Notes under the pieces: generated by a model
Told to the model about the DNA's origin: nothing
Seen by the model: the letters and a program-made list of their open reading frames with translations, nothing else
Database searches by the model: none
Shown here: in pieces, positions 26,878 through 35,615 of the stretch
Layout: every line of letters starts with the position of its first letter
Numbering within the stretch: the first letter of the stretch is position 1
Assembly (NCBI GenBank): GCA_964624795.1
Contig: CAZUZS010000013.1
Location: forward strand, 11,468-75,467
Source: CAZUZS01 sp964624795
Lineage (GTDB): Bacteria; Calditrichota; Calditrichia; RBG-13-44-9
DNA length: 64,000 bases
Reading direction: 5' to 3'
Program-made: the position numbers and the translations under genes

Positions 26878-27945
26878 TTATCCGGAAGCGCGGAAAGGAA
26901 TGAATCGAAAATCGATTACCTGCCATTGCGGATTAAACTCTCCAAAAACATTTAATCCCAGGTATTCATAGAGGTGATCCAGTTGGCGATTCAGCGGCAG
27001 TTGCTGAATGGTTTGCGAGTGTGGAAGATGGGTGATGGATGTCTGCAGCGCCTGCAAATGTATGTGTCCGACTATTTCACTACCCAGGACATCCACCATG
27101 TAGGGGTGCGCCACTTCCCGGACTGTGTCGAACAGCTTGACCAGCGTGGGATCGGAACTGTTCTTCAGCTTACAGATAATCCGGGTAAAGTTATTCTTGT
27201 CGCCGTCCAACAACAGTGTTTCAACCGAGGGGAACCGTCCCTTTCCGCGCGCAACCTCCCCCCCGGAATCTCTCACGACTTCTCCCTTTTTATCATACAT
27301 TGCCCGGCCGGTCATTCCAATTTCGTCGGCAATTTCCTGTGCAACTTCTATATTACTGGTATCCAGGTGAAACATTACCGACACGGCATAATTTCGCATA
27401 TCAAACAAAACCACGCCCTTCTCCGGTTGGAAAGAATCGCTGCCGATGTCCAACTTCAACCGACCTTCCAGGATTTCTTTTGTCAGCGCGGAGTAGTCCA
27501 TGTTTTGAATTTCACTGATTCCGTCAGTGACTTCCATAGAGGCAAGCTGGCCGGAGAATATGACCGGACGTGAGAATTTGTCGTAAAACCTGCCGGCAAA
27601 TTCCCGGATAAGTTTCTTGCACTGCTCCGGGGCGATGCCTCGGATGGGAAAGAAAATGATGCCGGAAAGCGCCGCGCTCACCTGGGCGACCGGATCGAGA
27701 TTTTGAAATTTGATTTCTTTAAACGCCGCCTCACCAACTGCTTCAAGACATTGGAAGACTTGTTTTACCGGACCTGCAAAAATTAAGGTCGTATAGGATT
27801 GTTCGGCCCGTCTCCTCAGATCCAGAAGGGAAAGGTTTGGTTGTTCTTCCACCAACATGGCAATGCCGTCGATGAGCGCTTTATCCCGCCCTTCCGCAAT
27901 CTTCACCGAGACGGCCAGTATCCTTTTATGTTTTTGTTCTGACAT
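26878..27945 (-). CDS. Divergent glutamate-formiminotransferase-like protein
   Basis: 355 aa. It follows the formiminotransferase fold over its full length. The opening strand ILAVSVKIAEGRDKALIDGI matches the family VPNFSEGRD region; TLIFAGPVKQV matches the VTFVG strand; FFPIRGIAPEQCKKL matches PIRGVTxxEC; VLGSEIVGHIHLQAL matches GSEIVGLxPxxAL. However, the family active-site loop HPRMGA, which holds the catalytic His, is replaced by a stretch around DPVAQVSAALSG. It may be an altered enzyme or a non-catalytic folate-binding protein. The start is taken as ATG 27945 (TTG 27957 is possible). It precedes the cyclodeaminase-type gene by 274 bp. Confidence 0.75.
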   Translation of the reverse strand: MSEQKHKRILAVSVKIAEGRDKALIDGIAMLVEEQPNLSLLDLRRRAEQSYTTLIFAGPVKQVFQCLEAVGEAAFKEIKFQNLDPVAQVSAALSGIIFFPIRGIAPEQCKKLIREFAGRFYDKFSRPVIFSGQLASMEVTDGISEIQNMDYSALTKEILEGRLKLDIGSDSFQPEKGVVLFDMRNYAVSVMFHLDTSNIEVAQEIADEIGMTGRAMYDKKGEVVRDSGGEVARGKGRFPSVETLLLDGDKNNFTRIICKLKNSSDPTLVKLFDTVREVAHPYMVDVLGSEIVGHIHLQALQTSITHLPHSQTIQQLPLNRQLDHLYEYLGLNVFGEFNPQWQVIDFRFIPFRASG

Positions 27946-28261
27946 CGCTGTTTTCAATTTCTTACTTACCGGAAAAGTTTAGTAGGATTTTTCTGTCCTA
28001 ATCCTTTTAATCTCAATTCTACCACCGAATGTAACAAGAGAAAATTCAAAATGAAAATATTTATAGAATCTGCCATATTCCGGCGGGGATGCTCTTCCCG
28101 TGGCTCGCGGGATGAATGCACGTTAGTATACAAGCAATTAAACGGCTGTTCAAAATAGCGATAAATCGGTCTATTGCAAGGCATCGTTCGATGAAAAGGA
28201 GTTATTCCGCAAACAGTTTGCAAGCCTGTTGTGGTCCCCGATTCACTCTTGAAGCTCGGGG
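27946..28261. other. Intergenic region
   Basis: 316 bp between the unknown protein gene ending at 28262 and the formiminotransferase-like gene, both minus. No gene or T-tailed hairpin is recognised. A 113-codon minus frame here has no family resemblance and no Shine-Dalgarno sequence. Confidence 0.4.
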
Positions 28262-28981
28262 CTAATCGTTCATTTGCCGATGAAACTGTCTCCTGTTTTC
28301 CAGCCATATTAGCAGATTCCGGATTAAGATTCCTGCCAGCACTGCCAGAATTAGCAGGACTGTGAGGTATGTTTCAGGGGTAAAGCGGTAAGAGTCAAAT
28401 ATGACTGCATCGCCATGTTTGAGAATTGTCTCATAGCTCATTTCGTAATAAAAGCCATGATCATCCTCTTTCATATTTGTATTCAGGCATCTGCCGGGAA
28501 AGGTCATGCAAACAAACAGCAAATTCTCACCGCCAAAAAGCGAACTGTAGTCCGGTTGGGAATCCCCGGAATCGCGCAGCGTTTGAAAAAACTTCGAGCG
28601 AAACATTTGTTCATTGAACAACAGTTTCATGTAGTATTTCTGCTTGAAGAACGATTTGCTGAAATGATAATCCACAAAGTTGCATATCGAACGCAGGTGC
28701 CGGACATCATTTAAGTAGATTTGGAGACCGGAATTCGAATGCCCGGTCTCACCGGAAATTACCGATGCCGTCATGGTTACCGCAAAATTTGCATTGATTT
28801 CCCTGCCCAGGTTTTGCAGTAGCATCTGTTGTTGCGGATTTGCGACAGCAGCTAGCAAAAAAGACAGTTTTGCAGAGTGATCCGGCCTTAAATCGATCTC
28901 AACCGTGACCGCCGGCAGTTCGGCCAGCAGCGGGAAAAGGATGCAGATCAAACCTGCAAGCCGGTGATTAATCCGGGACAT
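28262..28981 (-). CDS. Unknown exported protein with C-terminal membrane helix
   Basis: 239 aa, not recognised. An N-terminal signal-type helix (RLAGLICILFPLLAELPAV) is followed by a soluble region of about 170 residues containing VEIDLRPDHSAKLSFLLAAV and a Phe/Lys-rich part (FSKSFFKQKYYMKLLF). A single membrane helix lies near the end (YLTVLLILAVLAGILIRNLLIW) with a basic tail. The bulk should face the periplasm. ATG 28981 follows AAGGAGG at 10 nt and overlaps the GDPD gene end by 14 bp. It is the last gene of a BshA-GDPD-unknown operon; context gives no clear function. Confidence 0.7.
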   Translation of the reverse strand: MSRINHRLAGLICILFPLLAELPAVTVEIDLRPDHSAKLSFLLAAVANPQQQMLLQNLGREINANFAVTMTASVISGETGHSNSGLQIYLNDVRHLRSICNFVDYHFSKSFFKQKYYMKLLFNEQMFRSKFFQTLRDSGDSQPDYSSLFGGENLLFVCMTFPGRCLNTNMKEDDHGFYYEMSYETILKHGDAVIFDSYRFTPETYLTVLLILAVLAGILIRNLLIWLENRRQFHRQMND

Positions 28982-29726
28982 CCGGGAAGAACCTCCTTGC
29001 AGCGGCCACGTCATCCGTGATAATTCCGGCAACCGGCTGATCCAGCAGGGCCTTCAAATCGGTTGGCTCATTCACCGTCCAGAAACAAAGCGGGCGGGCG
29101 AACTGCTTCAACTCGTCCATATTGGGCAGCAGGTTAATGCCGGGATGGAGCAGGCCGGCAAACTTTTTTTCGCAGACTGAGCGGGTCAGCCGGTTCCACT
29201 TGTCGAATAGAAAACCGGCAGACACGTGGGGCGCCATTTCATGCCATTTTCGCAATAGAACAGGATCGAAACTGGAAATCCAGACATTATCTTCCAGGCC
29301 GAACTCATGCAGCAATTCCAGGAGGTTCGAAATAATTTTGTCATAATGGAAAAGCCTGCTCTTTACTTCTATATTGTAATAGCGCGCCGATCCAAAATTC
29401 TCAAAGACTTCCCTCAGTGACGGAATTTTGACATCGGCATGCCCGGAATTGCCTGCAAAAGAAAGTTGTGAAATCTCCCTGGAATCCAGCGAGCTTACCC
29501 CCCCGGGAACCCCCATCAGGCGCTTAAGGCGATAATCGTGGAACACCACCAGTTCCTTATCTTTGGTTAGATGGATATCCAGCTCAAAGCCATCGGCACC
29601 CAATTCCACGGCCTCCCGGAAAGCCGGAATTGTATTTTCAGGGAAGTTTGCGGATTTCGGAGAGCCGCGATGCGCAAGGATGAGAGGCCGTCCGGCGCCG
29701 CCGAATAATTTTGCTGAAATGTTCAT
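28968..29726 (-). CDS. Glycerophosphodiester phosphodiesterase
   Basis: 252 aa. It hydrolyses glycerophosphodiesters to glycerol-3-phosphate and an alcohol. The GDPD signature is complete: LAHRGSPKSANFPENT (catalytic His-Arg and Glu), DGFELDIHLTKDKELVVFHD (metal-binding Glu-Asp and the second His), and IEVKSR. It ends with a typical barrel strand FWTVNEPTDLKALLDQPVAGIITD. There is no signal peptide, so it is probably cytosolic. It starts 8 bp after the bshA-like stop. Confidence 0.94.
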   Translation of the reverse strand: MNISAKLFGGAGRPLILAHRGSPKSANFPENTIPAFREAVELGADGFELDIHLTKDKELVVFHDYRLKRLMGVPGGVSSLDSREISQLSFAGNSGHADVKIPSLREVFENFGSARYYNIEVKSRLFHYDKIISNLLELLHEFGLEDNVWISSFDPVLLRKWHEMAPHVSAGFLFDKWNRLTRSVCEKKFAGLLHPGINLLPNMDELKQFARPLCFWTVNEPTDLKALLDQPVAGIITDDVAAARRFFPDVPD

Positions 29727-29734
29727 AAAGCGGT

Positions 29735-30865
29735 TCAGTGCTCACCATTTAGAATTTTTTCGTAAAGCTCCACATATTGCGGGACAACTTTGTCCACATG
29801 AAAATTATCCAGTGCATACTGCCGGGTGCTGCGGGACAATTGCCGGTAATCCGCCTCGTTATCGAAAATCCGGAGCACCAGCTCCGCCATCTTATCCACA
29901 TCGCCAACCGGCGCGGTGTATCCGCAAATGCCGTCTTTAACCAGCTCCGGCAGGCCGCCGGTGCGGCTGGCCACGCAGGGAACACCGCAGGCCATGGCCT
30001 CAAGTGCCGCCAGCCCGAAACTCTCCAGGCGGCTGGGCATCAGAAAAACATCGGAGCTTGCCAGCAGCAGAAATACATCTTCCTGTTTACCCAGGAAAAA
30101 AACTTTGTCTGAAATGTTCAGCTCTCTGGCGCGTGCCTCGGCCAGCGAGCGCTCCGGACCATCGCCAATCATCATCACCCGAACCGGCATTTTCTTCATC
30201 ACCCGGAAGGCAACTTCAATAACGTCCACAACCCGCTTCACCGGTCGGAAATTGGAAAGATGTGAGATAATTTTTTCCCCTTCCGGCGCCATTCGTTTTC
30301 GCAGGTCATCACATTTTCTTTTCTGATCCGGATCATCGTCAATAAAATTATATATCACATGTATTGGATTTTCCGTTTTGAACGTTTCGTAGGTGCTCTG
30401 GCGGAGGTAGTTGGAAACCGCCGTGACTCCATCGCTCTGTTCAATGCTGAAACGGGTTACTTCCAAAAAGGAAGGGTCCCTTCCCACCAGGGTGATATCG
30501 GTACCATGGAGCGTGGTAATTACCTTCAAAGGATGGCGGTCCCGCAGCATCTCTCGGGCCAGGTAAGCCGAGATGGCATGGGGAATTGCATAGTGCACGT
30601 GCAGCAAATCCAGCGACTGGTAGCGGGCAATCTCCGCCATCTTGGTTGCCAGCGCCAGAGAATAGGGCGGATATTCGAACAGCGGGTAATCCAGGACTTT
30701 TACTTCATGATAATAAATTTTGTCGTAGTAGCCATTCAGGCGATACGGCATGGCATACGCCATAAAATGCACTTCGTGACCATGGCGCGCCAGGTTTTTC
30801 CCCAATTCCGTTGCTACTACGCCACTTCCGCCGTAAGTGGGGTAGCATGTGATTCCTATTTTCAT
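29735..30865 (-). CDS. bshA: GT4 glycosyltransferase, BshA type (GlcNAc-malate synthase)
   Basis: 376 aa. It probably transfers GlcNAc from UDP-GlcNAc to L-malate, the first step of bacillithiol synthesis. The N-terminus KIGITCYPTYGGSGVVATEL is the hallmark of BshA. HVHYAIPHAISA and TTLHGTDITLVG also match that group. The C-terminal GT-B domain has VMMIGDGPERSLAE, VFLMPSRLESFGLAALEAMA and GVPCVASRTGGLPELV (EX7E region). ATG 30865 follows AAGGA at 8 nt and starts the conserved motif; an earlier in-frame start at 30898 is not needed. No bshB or bshC gene is in the window. It leads an operon with GDPD and an unknown exported protein. Confidence 0.88.
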   Translation of the reverse strand: MKIGITCYPTYGGSGVVATELGKNLARHGHEVHFMAYAMPYRLNGYYDKIYYHEVKVLDYPLFEYPPYSLALATKMAEIARYQSLDLLHVHYAIPHAISAYLAREMLRDRHPLKVITTLHGTDITLVGRDPSFLEVTRFSIEQSDGVTAVSNYLRQSTYETFKTENPIHVIYNFIDDDPDQKRKCDDLRKRMAPEGEKIISHLSNFRPVKRVVDVIEVAFRVMKKMPVRVMMIGDGPERSLAEARARELNISDKVFFLGKQEDVFLLLASSDVFLMPSRLESFGLAALEAMACGVPCVASRTGGLPELVKDGICGYTAPVGDVDKMAELVLRIFDNEADYRQLSRSTRQYALDNFHVDKVVPQYVELYEKILNGEH

Positions 30866-31183
30866 TTTTCGATCCTTATTAGCATTTGTAACCGGCAACT
30901 GGTCTCTCGTTTCCCGAATCCATTATAAGCCGGGCCGTATCGAAAATATGCGTTTTCGGCCCCGGTTCATAATTCACGGTTTATACTTATCGGGGACAAA
31001 TAAGATCAAATGAACAGCCGAGATCACCTGAAAGTGATTGACGTTCGTTGACCCGGCTGCTGTAGCACATTTCTTTCGGAGAAATTCCACAAGGCTCTGT
31101 TTATCTAAAATAAGATTAATCTTTCGCATTCGGGGGCAGGGATTGTGGAAGGTTTCAATATTGAAAACAGCTCAGAAATTATT
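30866..31183. other. Intergenic region
   Basis: 318 bp between the GGDEF gene and bshA, both minus. No gene, terminator or known RNA is recognised; the bshA promoter should lie near 30900-30960. Confidence 0.4.
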
Positions 31184-32710
31184 TCAGGAATCGATTTTCT
31201 CCCCGATATTCTCAAACAGGACCACCTGGTTCCGGCCGTTATTTTTGGCATTATACAAGGCGCGATCGGCAGTTACAATGAGGTCTTCCAACACTACCGC
31301 ATCGGACGGGTAAGTCGAAATCCCGATGCTGATGGTCAGGACGCCATTGGGCTGGATCTCCTCCTGCGGAAAGTGGTGTTTCTCTACCTTGTTCCTGATC
31401 CGTTCTCCAAGCGCCAGTGCGCCGCTGGTATCCGTAGCGGGCAGGATCACCGCAAACTCTTCCCCCCCGTAGCGGGCAACAATATCGTTATCCCGCACCG
31501 TGCTGCTGAGAATCGAGCTCAACTGCCGCAGCACTTCATCACCGGCCGGGTGGCCCAGGGTGTCGTTGTAATTTTTGAAAAAATCCACATCCATGATCAA
31601 AAGGGAAACCGCCGATTCATTTCGCCGGGAACGGGCCAGCTCTTCTTTGAGACGCAGGGTAAAGAAGCGGTAGTTATGCAGGCCGGTCATGCCGTCGGTG
31701 TAGGAAAGCGCTTTCACCTGGTCAAAATTCCGGGCGTTATGGAGCGCAACCGACAGCATATTGGTTACAATTCCCAGCATTTCCATCACATCCGGTGCGT
31801 ATTCCTGCGTTGTAACGCTAGGCCCCAGGCAAAGAATGCCGGTAATTTCGTCCTGCTGAAAAAGCGGCGCAACTACCTGCACTTCCAGTTCCCTGAGCAT
31901 GGGGAGTATTTCCCGGAACTCCCGAACCACATCCTGCAATTGAAACGGCTTTTTAATCAATTCCAGGTAATGAATCAATTTGTCGTGCCGCAGGAGTTGA
32001 AAATCACTTATTTTCTCTTTTAAGAATCCCTTGGAATCCATCACCACAAAAACATCGGGATTTTCTTCTTCCAGCATCAGCAGCATGACGCTCTTGGCGG
32101 TGAAAATCCCCAATGCGTTCAAGAGCGCGGTGTTCACCAATAAATTGGAATCTGTTTCGCCCATTACCTTAAAGCTGATCTCAAAAATGTTATGAAGATC
32201 ATAGACCTTTTTCTGAAGCTGCTTGTTGGTTGTCGTCAAAACCTGGTTAAGCCGCATGATCTGTTGGTTGGCTTCGTTCAACTCATGGCTCTTTAGCAGC
32301 AACGAATCCTGGAGATTTTTGAGGCGCAGCATGTTTCCGATGCGGGCGTACAGTTCATCAAATTCGAACGGCTTGCGGATATAGTCGTCGGCCCCTGCTT
32401 CCAGCGCTTCAACGACATCGTGCACCTCCCGGCGCGCCGTCAAAACGATGATCGGCAGGTAGGAGTCGAGGTGAACATTCCGTATTCTGCGCGTGGCGCT
32501 GATGCCATCCAGGTTAGGCATCATTAAATCCATCAAAACCAGGTCAGGATTGTGCTCTTCAATTTTTTCCAGCACTTCTTCACTATTAAGACACTGCGAA
32601 ACCTGGTAGTTGCGACGGGAAAGCTGTATGTTAATCAGTTTGTGAATGGCTGGTTCATCGTCAACGACAAGTATTTTTCGTGTATTCCTTTTATGAGATG
32701 AATCTGGCAT
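31184..32710 (-). CDS. Response regulator with GAF-like and GGDEF domains (diguanylate cyclase)
   Basis: 508 aa. Residues 10-130 are a receiver domain with acidic pocket DDEPA, phosphoacceptor Asp in LVLMDLMMPNLDG, and Lys in IRKPFEF. A coiled-coil linker is followed by a GAF-like domain (about 185-330) and a GGDEF domain (about 345-505). The latter has SYTDGMTGLHNYRFF, DVDFFKNYNDTLGH and the active-site RYGGEEFAVI (GGEEF, active form). It would make c-di-GMP in response to a partner kinase. An RxxD inhibitory-site motif is not obvious. The start has AAAAGGA upstream. No kinase gene is adjacent. Confidence 0.93.
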   Translation of the reverse strand: MPDSSHKRNTRKILVVDDEPAIHKLINIQLSRRNYQVSQCLNSEEVLEKIEEHNPDLVLMDLMMPNLDGISATRRIRNVHLDSYLPIIVLTARREVHDVVEALEAGADDYIRKPFEFDELYARIGNMLRLKNLQDSLLLKSHELNEANQQIMRLNQVLTTTNKQLQKKVYDLHNIFEISFKVMGETDSNLLVNTALLNALGIFTAKSVMLLMLEEENPDVFVVMDSKGFLKEKISDFQLLRHDKLIHYLELIKKPFQLQDVVREFREILPMLRELEVQVVAPLFQQDEITGILCLGPSVTTQEYAPDVMEMLGIVTNMLSVALHNARNFDQVKALSYTDGMTGLHNYRFFTLRLKEELARSRRNESAVSLLIMDVDFFKNYNDTLGHPAGDEVLRQLSSILSSTVRDNDIVARYGGEEFAVILPATDTSGALALGERIRNKVEKHHFPQEEIQPNGVLTISIGISTYPSDAVVLEDLIVTADRALYNAKNNGRNQVVLFENIGEKIDS

Positions 32711-32810
32711 AATTTTCCTTTTGTTTCAAATCCAATAAAAGAAACCGCTTTAAATATAAGATATATTTTGTTAGATTTTAAGTCAAAATTTAAAAGAATG
32801 ATTTTGTAGG

Positions 32811-33275
32811 ATGCTGAAAAATATGAAAATAATGGCAATTATGAACAGGAATAAAAACACTCTTATACTGTCGATTTTATTCGCCGGCGCGATCCTGCTT
32901 TCGGCCCTGATGATGAACTGCAGCAAAAAATCCACCGCACCGGAGCAGATCGTCTATCCCGACACATTGAGTTTCCGGCAGGATATTCACCCGCTCTTGG
33001 TAGACAATTGCGCTGCCACCGGCGGCTGCCACCAACGCGACAACCCTGCCAACGGTCTGGACCTGGAGACGCAATTTCCTACTTTTCAGAGCAATACACG
33101 TCCGCAGCCGGACGTAATTCCCGAGCAACCCAACAATAGTGTGCTTTACCTGGTGCTGTTACAGGACTACGACAATATTCCCCGAATGCCTCCAAGCCCC
33201 AAACCGCTGCTTTCCGATGAAGAAATCAAAGCGGTTCAGCGGTGGATCCAGCAGGGCGCTTCCATCACCAACTAA
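32811..33275 (+). CDS. Cytochrome-c-like lipoprotein with unusual CX5CH motif
   Basis: 154 aa (start uncertain; 32823 or 32841 possible). Residues 15-37 are a signal sequence ending at Cys37 in ALMMNC, a likely lipoprotein. The mature part has IHPLLVDNCAATGGCHQ, where Cys67 and Cys73-His74 are separated by five residues instead of the usual two. It ends with IPRMPPSPKPLLSDEEIKAV and RWIQQGA, the Met-containing tail common in planctomycete-type and related c-type cytochrome domains (M126 as candidate axial ligand). Covalent heme binding is plausible but the spacing is atypical. It is divergent from the GGDEF gene and 24 bp before hisS. Confidence 0.75.
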   Translation: MLKNMKIMAIMNRNKNTLILSILFAGAILLSALMMNCSKKSTAPEQIVYPDTLSFRQDIHPLLVDNCAATGGCHQRDNPANGLDLETQFPTFQSNTRPQPDVIPEQPNNSVLYLVLLQDYDNIPRMPPSPKPLLSDEEIKAVQRWIQQGASITN

Positions 33276-33299
33276 CATTGAAAACCGCCGGAGAATAAA

Positions 33300-34625
33300 T
33301 TGAAAAAGATCCAACCACGAATTTACAAAGGCACCCGCGATTTTTTGCCTGAGCAGATGGTTAAACGCAACTACGTTATCAATATTATTCGCAATACATT
33401 TGAAAAATACGGATTCGAGCCACTGGAAACTCCCACACTGGAGTTGTGGGAAACACTTTCCGGCAAATACGGTGAGGAAGGCGACCGGCTCACCTACCGT
33501 TTTACGGATCGCGGCAAACGGGAAGTCGGGCTTCGTTACGATCTAACCGTTCCCCTTTCGCGGGTGGTTGCCATGTACCCGCAAATTCCCAAGCCGCTGA
33601 AACGATACCAGATTCAGCCGGTATGGCGGGCGGATAAACCGCAAAAGGGGCGCTTCCGCGAGTTCTACCAGTGCGACGTGGACGTTGTCGGGAGCTCCTC
33701 TGTTCTGGCAGATGCCGAGATCATCGCAGTGATTTACGAATCGCTGAACCAGCTCGGGTTCCGGAAATTTACCATTCGTGTCAACAGCAGGAAGGTGCTG
33801 CGCGGCATCACCGAAGTCTCGGGGGCCGGCATCGAGCAGGAGATCAACATCACGCGCGCCATCGACAAAATGGATAAAATAGGATTAGAAGGCGTTCGCG
33901 GGGAGCTGGCGGAGCGCGGTATCGCGCAGCAGGGAATTGAAAAGATTTTGGAAATACTCGCCATCTCCGGCAGCAATACGGAGCGATTTACGCAAACCGG
34001 GGAAATTCTGAGGGAAAGTCCCGCCGGCCTGGAAGGGGTGCAGGAAATGCGTGACCTTTCCCGCTACCTGGAAATGTATGGGATTCCTGATGAAGCGGTG
34101 CTTTTCGATCTCACCCTGGCGCGCGGCCTGGATTATTACACCGGACCAATTTTTGAAACGGTGGTGGAAGAACCGAAAATCGGCAGCATCACCGGCGGTG
34201 GCCGCTACGACAATCTCATCGGGTTGTTCTCCGGCCAGCAGCAACCGGCTACCGGCAGCAGCATTGGGCTGGAGAGGATTATCACCGTGATGGACGAACT
34301 GAAGATGTTCCCCGGCAACTTGCGCACCCCGGTACAAACGCTGGTAACTGTTTTCTCGGATGAAACGCTGCCCTATTCCATCGAAATCACTCGCCGCCTG
34401 CGCGCCGCGGGCATTTTCACCGACCTTTACACCGGGCAATCCAAACTTCGCGGCCAGTTTGGCCTGGCCAACGACAAGGGAATCCCGCTGGTTGTGATTG
34501 CCGGTCCGGACGAGCAACAGAAGCAGGCTATAAACGTGAAAAACATGGACAGCGGCACGCAGGACACTGTCGGTTTGAATGAAGCTGCGGCGTTCATCAA
34601 AACTACTTTAGAGAAGAAGCAGTAA
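33300..34625 (+). CDS. hisS: Histidyl-tRNA synthetase
   Basis: 441 aa. It charges tRNA-His. Class II motifs: KGTRDFLPEQM at the start, motif 2 RYQIQPVWRADKPQKGRFRE, the His-specific LARGLDYYTGPIFE, and motif 3 GGGRYDNLIGLF. The C-terminal anticodon-binding domain starts near 335 (VQTLVTVFSDETLPYSIEI). The start codon is TTG, with CGGAGAA 6 nt upstream; no ATG fits the N-terminus. It is followed by trmJ after 33 bp. Confidence 0.97.
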   Translation: MKKIQPRIYKGTRDFLPEQMVKRNYVINIIRNTFEKYGFEPLETPTLELWETLSGKYGEEGDRLTYRFTDRGKREVGLRYDLTVPLSRVVAMYPQIPKPLKRYQIQPVWRADKPQKGRFREFYQCDVDVVGSSSVLADAEIIAVIYESLNQLGFRKFTIRVNSRKVLRGITEVSGAGIEQEINITRAIDKMDKIGLEGVRGELAERGIAQQGIEKILEILAISGSNTERFTQTGEILRESPAGLEGVQEMRDLSRYLEMYGIPDEAVLFDLTLARGLDYYTGPIFETVVEEPKIGSITGGGRYDNLIGLFSGQQQPATGSSIGLERIITVMDELKMFPGNLRTPVQTLVTVFSDETLPYSIEITRRLRAAGIFTDLYTGQSKLRGQFGLANDKGIPLVVIAGPDEQQKQAINVKNMDSGTQDTVGLNEAAAFIKTTLEKKQ

Positions 34626-34658
34626 GCTGGTCCGGCTTTACATTTTGCCCAAAATGCA

Positions 34659-35435
34659 ATGCGTATAAATTCCGAAAATATTTTCTTTATTTTGGTTGAA
34701 CCTCAAACCCCGGGTAACATTGGCGCCGCTTCCCGCGCGCTGAAAACCATGGGTTTCAGAAACCTGCTGCTGGTAAATCCCGGGGAATTCATAACCCCCG
34801 AAGCGCGCTGGATGGCACATGCTTCGGAGGATATCCTGGAGGGCGCTCAACTATTTCCCTCGCTGCGCGAAGCGATTGCCGACAAACATTTTGTTGTGGC
34901 AACCACCCAGCGGCCGCGCGGTTTTCACCTGCCGTATTTCTCTGCAAAAGAGCTGGCCGAGAAGGCGGTCCCTGTTTCGCAGGATCACCGCATCGCCATT
35001 GTTTTCGGGCGCGAGCAAACCGGTCTGACCAACGAAGAGCTGGCGCTTTGCGACGCCGTTTCCACGGTACCCGCCTTCACCCGGCACCCCTCTCTCAACC
35101 TGGCACAAACTGTGATGATTTACTGCTATGAGCTTTTCCAGGCCGCTTACGGCGATCTGAAAAAATACAAGTGGAGGCTCGCAAAACACCGGGAGCTGGA
35201 CCTGCTGTACAGGCACCTTCAGCAAAGTCTGGAACGGGTCGGGTTTGTCCCAATCGATAGCTGGGAAAGTTTCATCCTCCGTTTCAGCCGCCTGCTGGGA
35301 CGGGCAAATACCGAAGTGCGGGATGTAAAAGTGTGGCACAAAATCCTGAAATCGTTCGAGCTTTATATCGATCAATTGGAAAATGAAATCGCGGAGCGGG
35401 ATAAAGCCGGGAGGCAAAAAAAGGATGAGAGGTAG
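34659..35435 (+). CDS. tRNA/rRNA 2'-O-methyltransferase, TrmJ-like (SpoU family)
   Basis: 258 aa. It is a SAM-dependent SPOUT methyltransferase, probably modifying a tRNA nucleotide near position 32. Motif 1 is VEPQTPGNIGAASRALKTMG, motif 2 is IVFGREQTGLTNEEL and motif 3 is PSLNLAQTVMIYCYEL, which form the knotted SAM site. The C-terminal 90 residues are helical, as in TrmJ rather than TrmL. It sits 33 bp after hisS, a natural translation-related pair. The scaffold gap begins 28 bp after the stop. Confidence 0.92.
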   Translation: MRINSENIFFILVEPQTPGNIGAASRALKTMGFRNLLLVNPGEFITPEARWMAHASEDILEGAQLFPSLREAIADKHFVVATTQRPRGFHLPYFSAKELAEKAVPVSQDHRIAIVFGREQTGLTNEELALCDAVSTVPAFTRHPSLNLAQTVMIYCYELFQAAYGDLKKYKWRLAKHRELDLLYRHLQQSLERVGFVPIDSWESFILRFSRLLGRANTEVRDVKVWHKILKSFELYIDQLENEIAERDKAGRQKKDER

Positions 35436-35463
35436 GCTATCAGATTGAGGAAAATAAGGGATC

Positions 35464-35563
35464 NNNNNNNNNNNNNNNNNNNNNNNNNNNNNNNNNNNNN
35501 NNNNNNNNNNNNNNNNNNNNNNNNNNNNNNNNNNNNNNNNNNNNNNNNNNNNNNNNNNNNNNN
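35464..35563. other. Scaffold gap (100 N)
   Basis: Exactly 100 Ns, a conventional placeholder. The left flank ends in AAGGGATC and the right flank begins with AAGGGATC, so the contigs may overlap and the true gap may be very small or absent. Confidence 0.99.
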
Positions 35564-35615
35564 AAGGGATCGGGAAACGCGATCTCCTGGGAACATACAT
35601 CCGGAAAAATCTAAA

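Noticed and set aside
31145..32023. 292-codon plus-strand frame
   Set aside because: It is opposite the GGDEF protein, with no Shine-Dalgarno sequence or family match.
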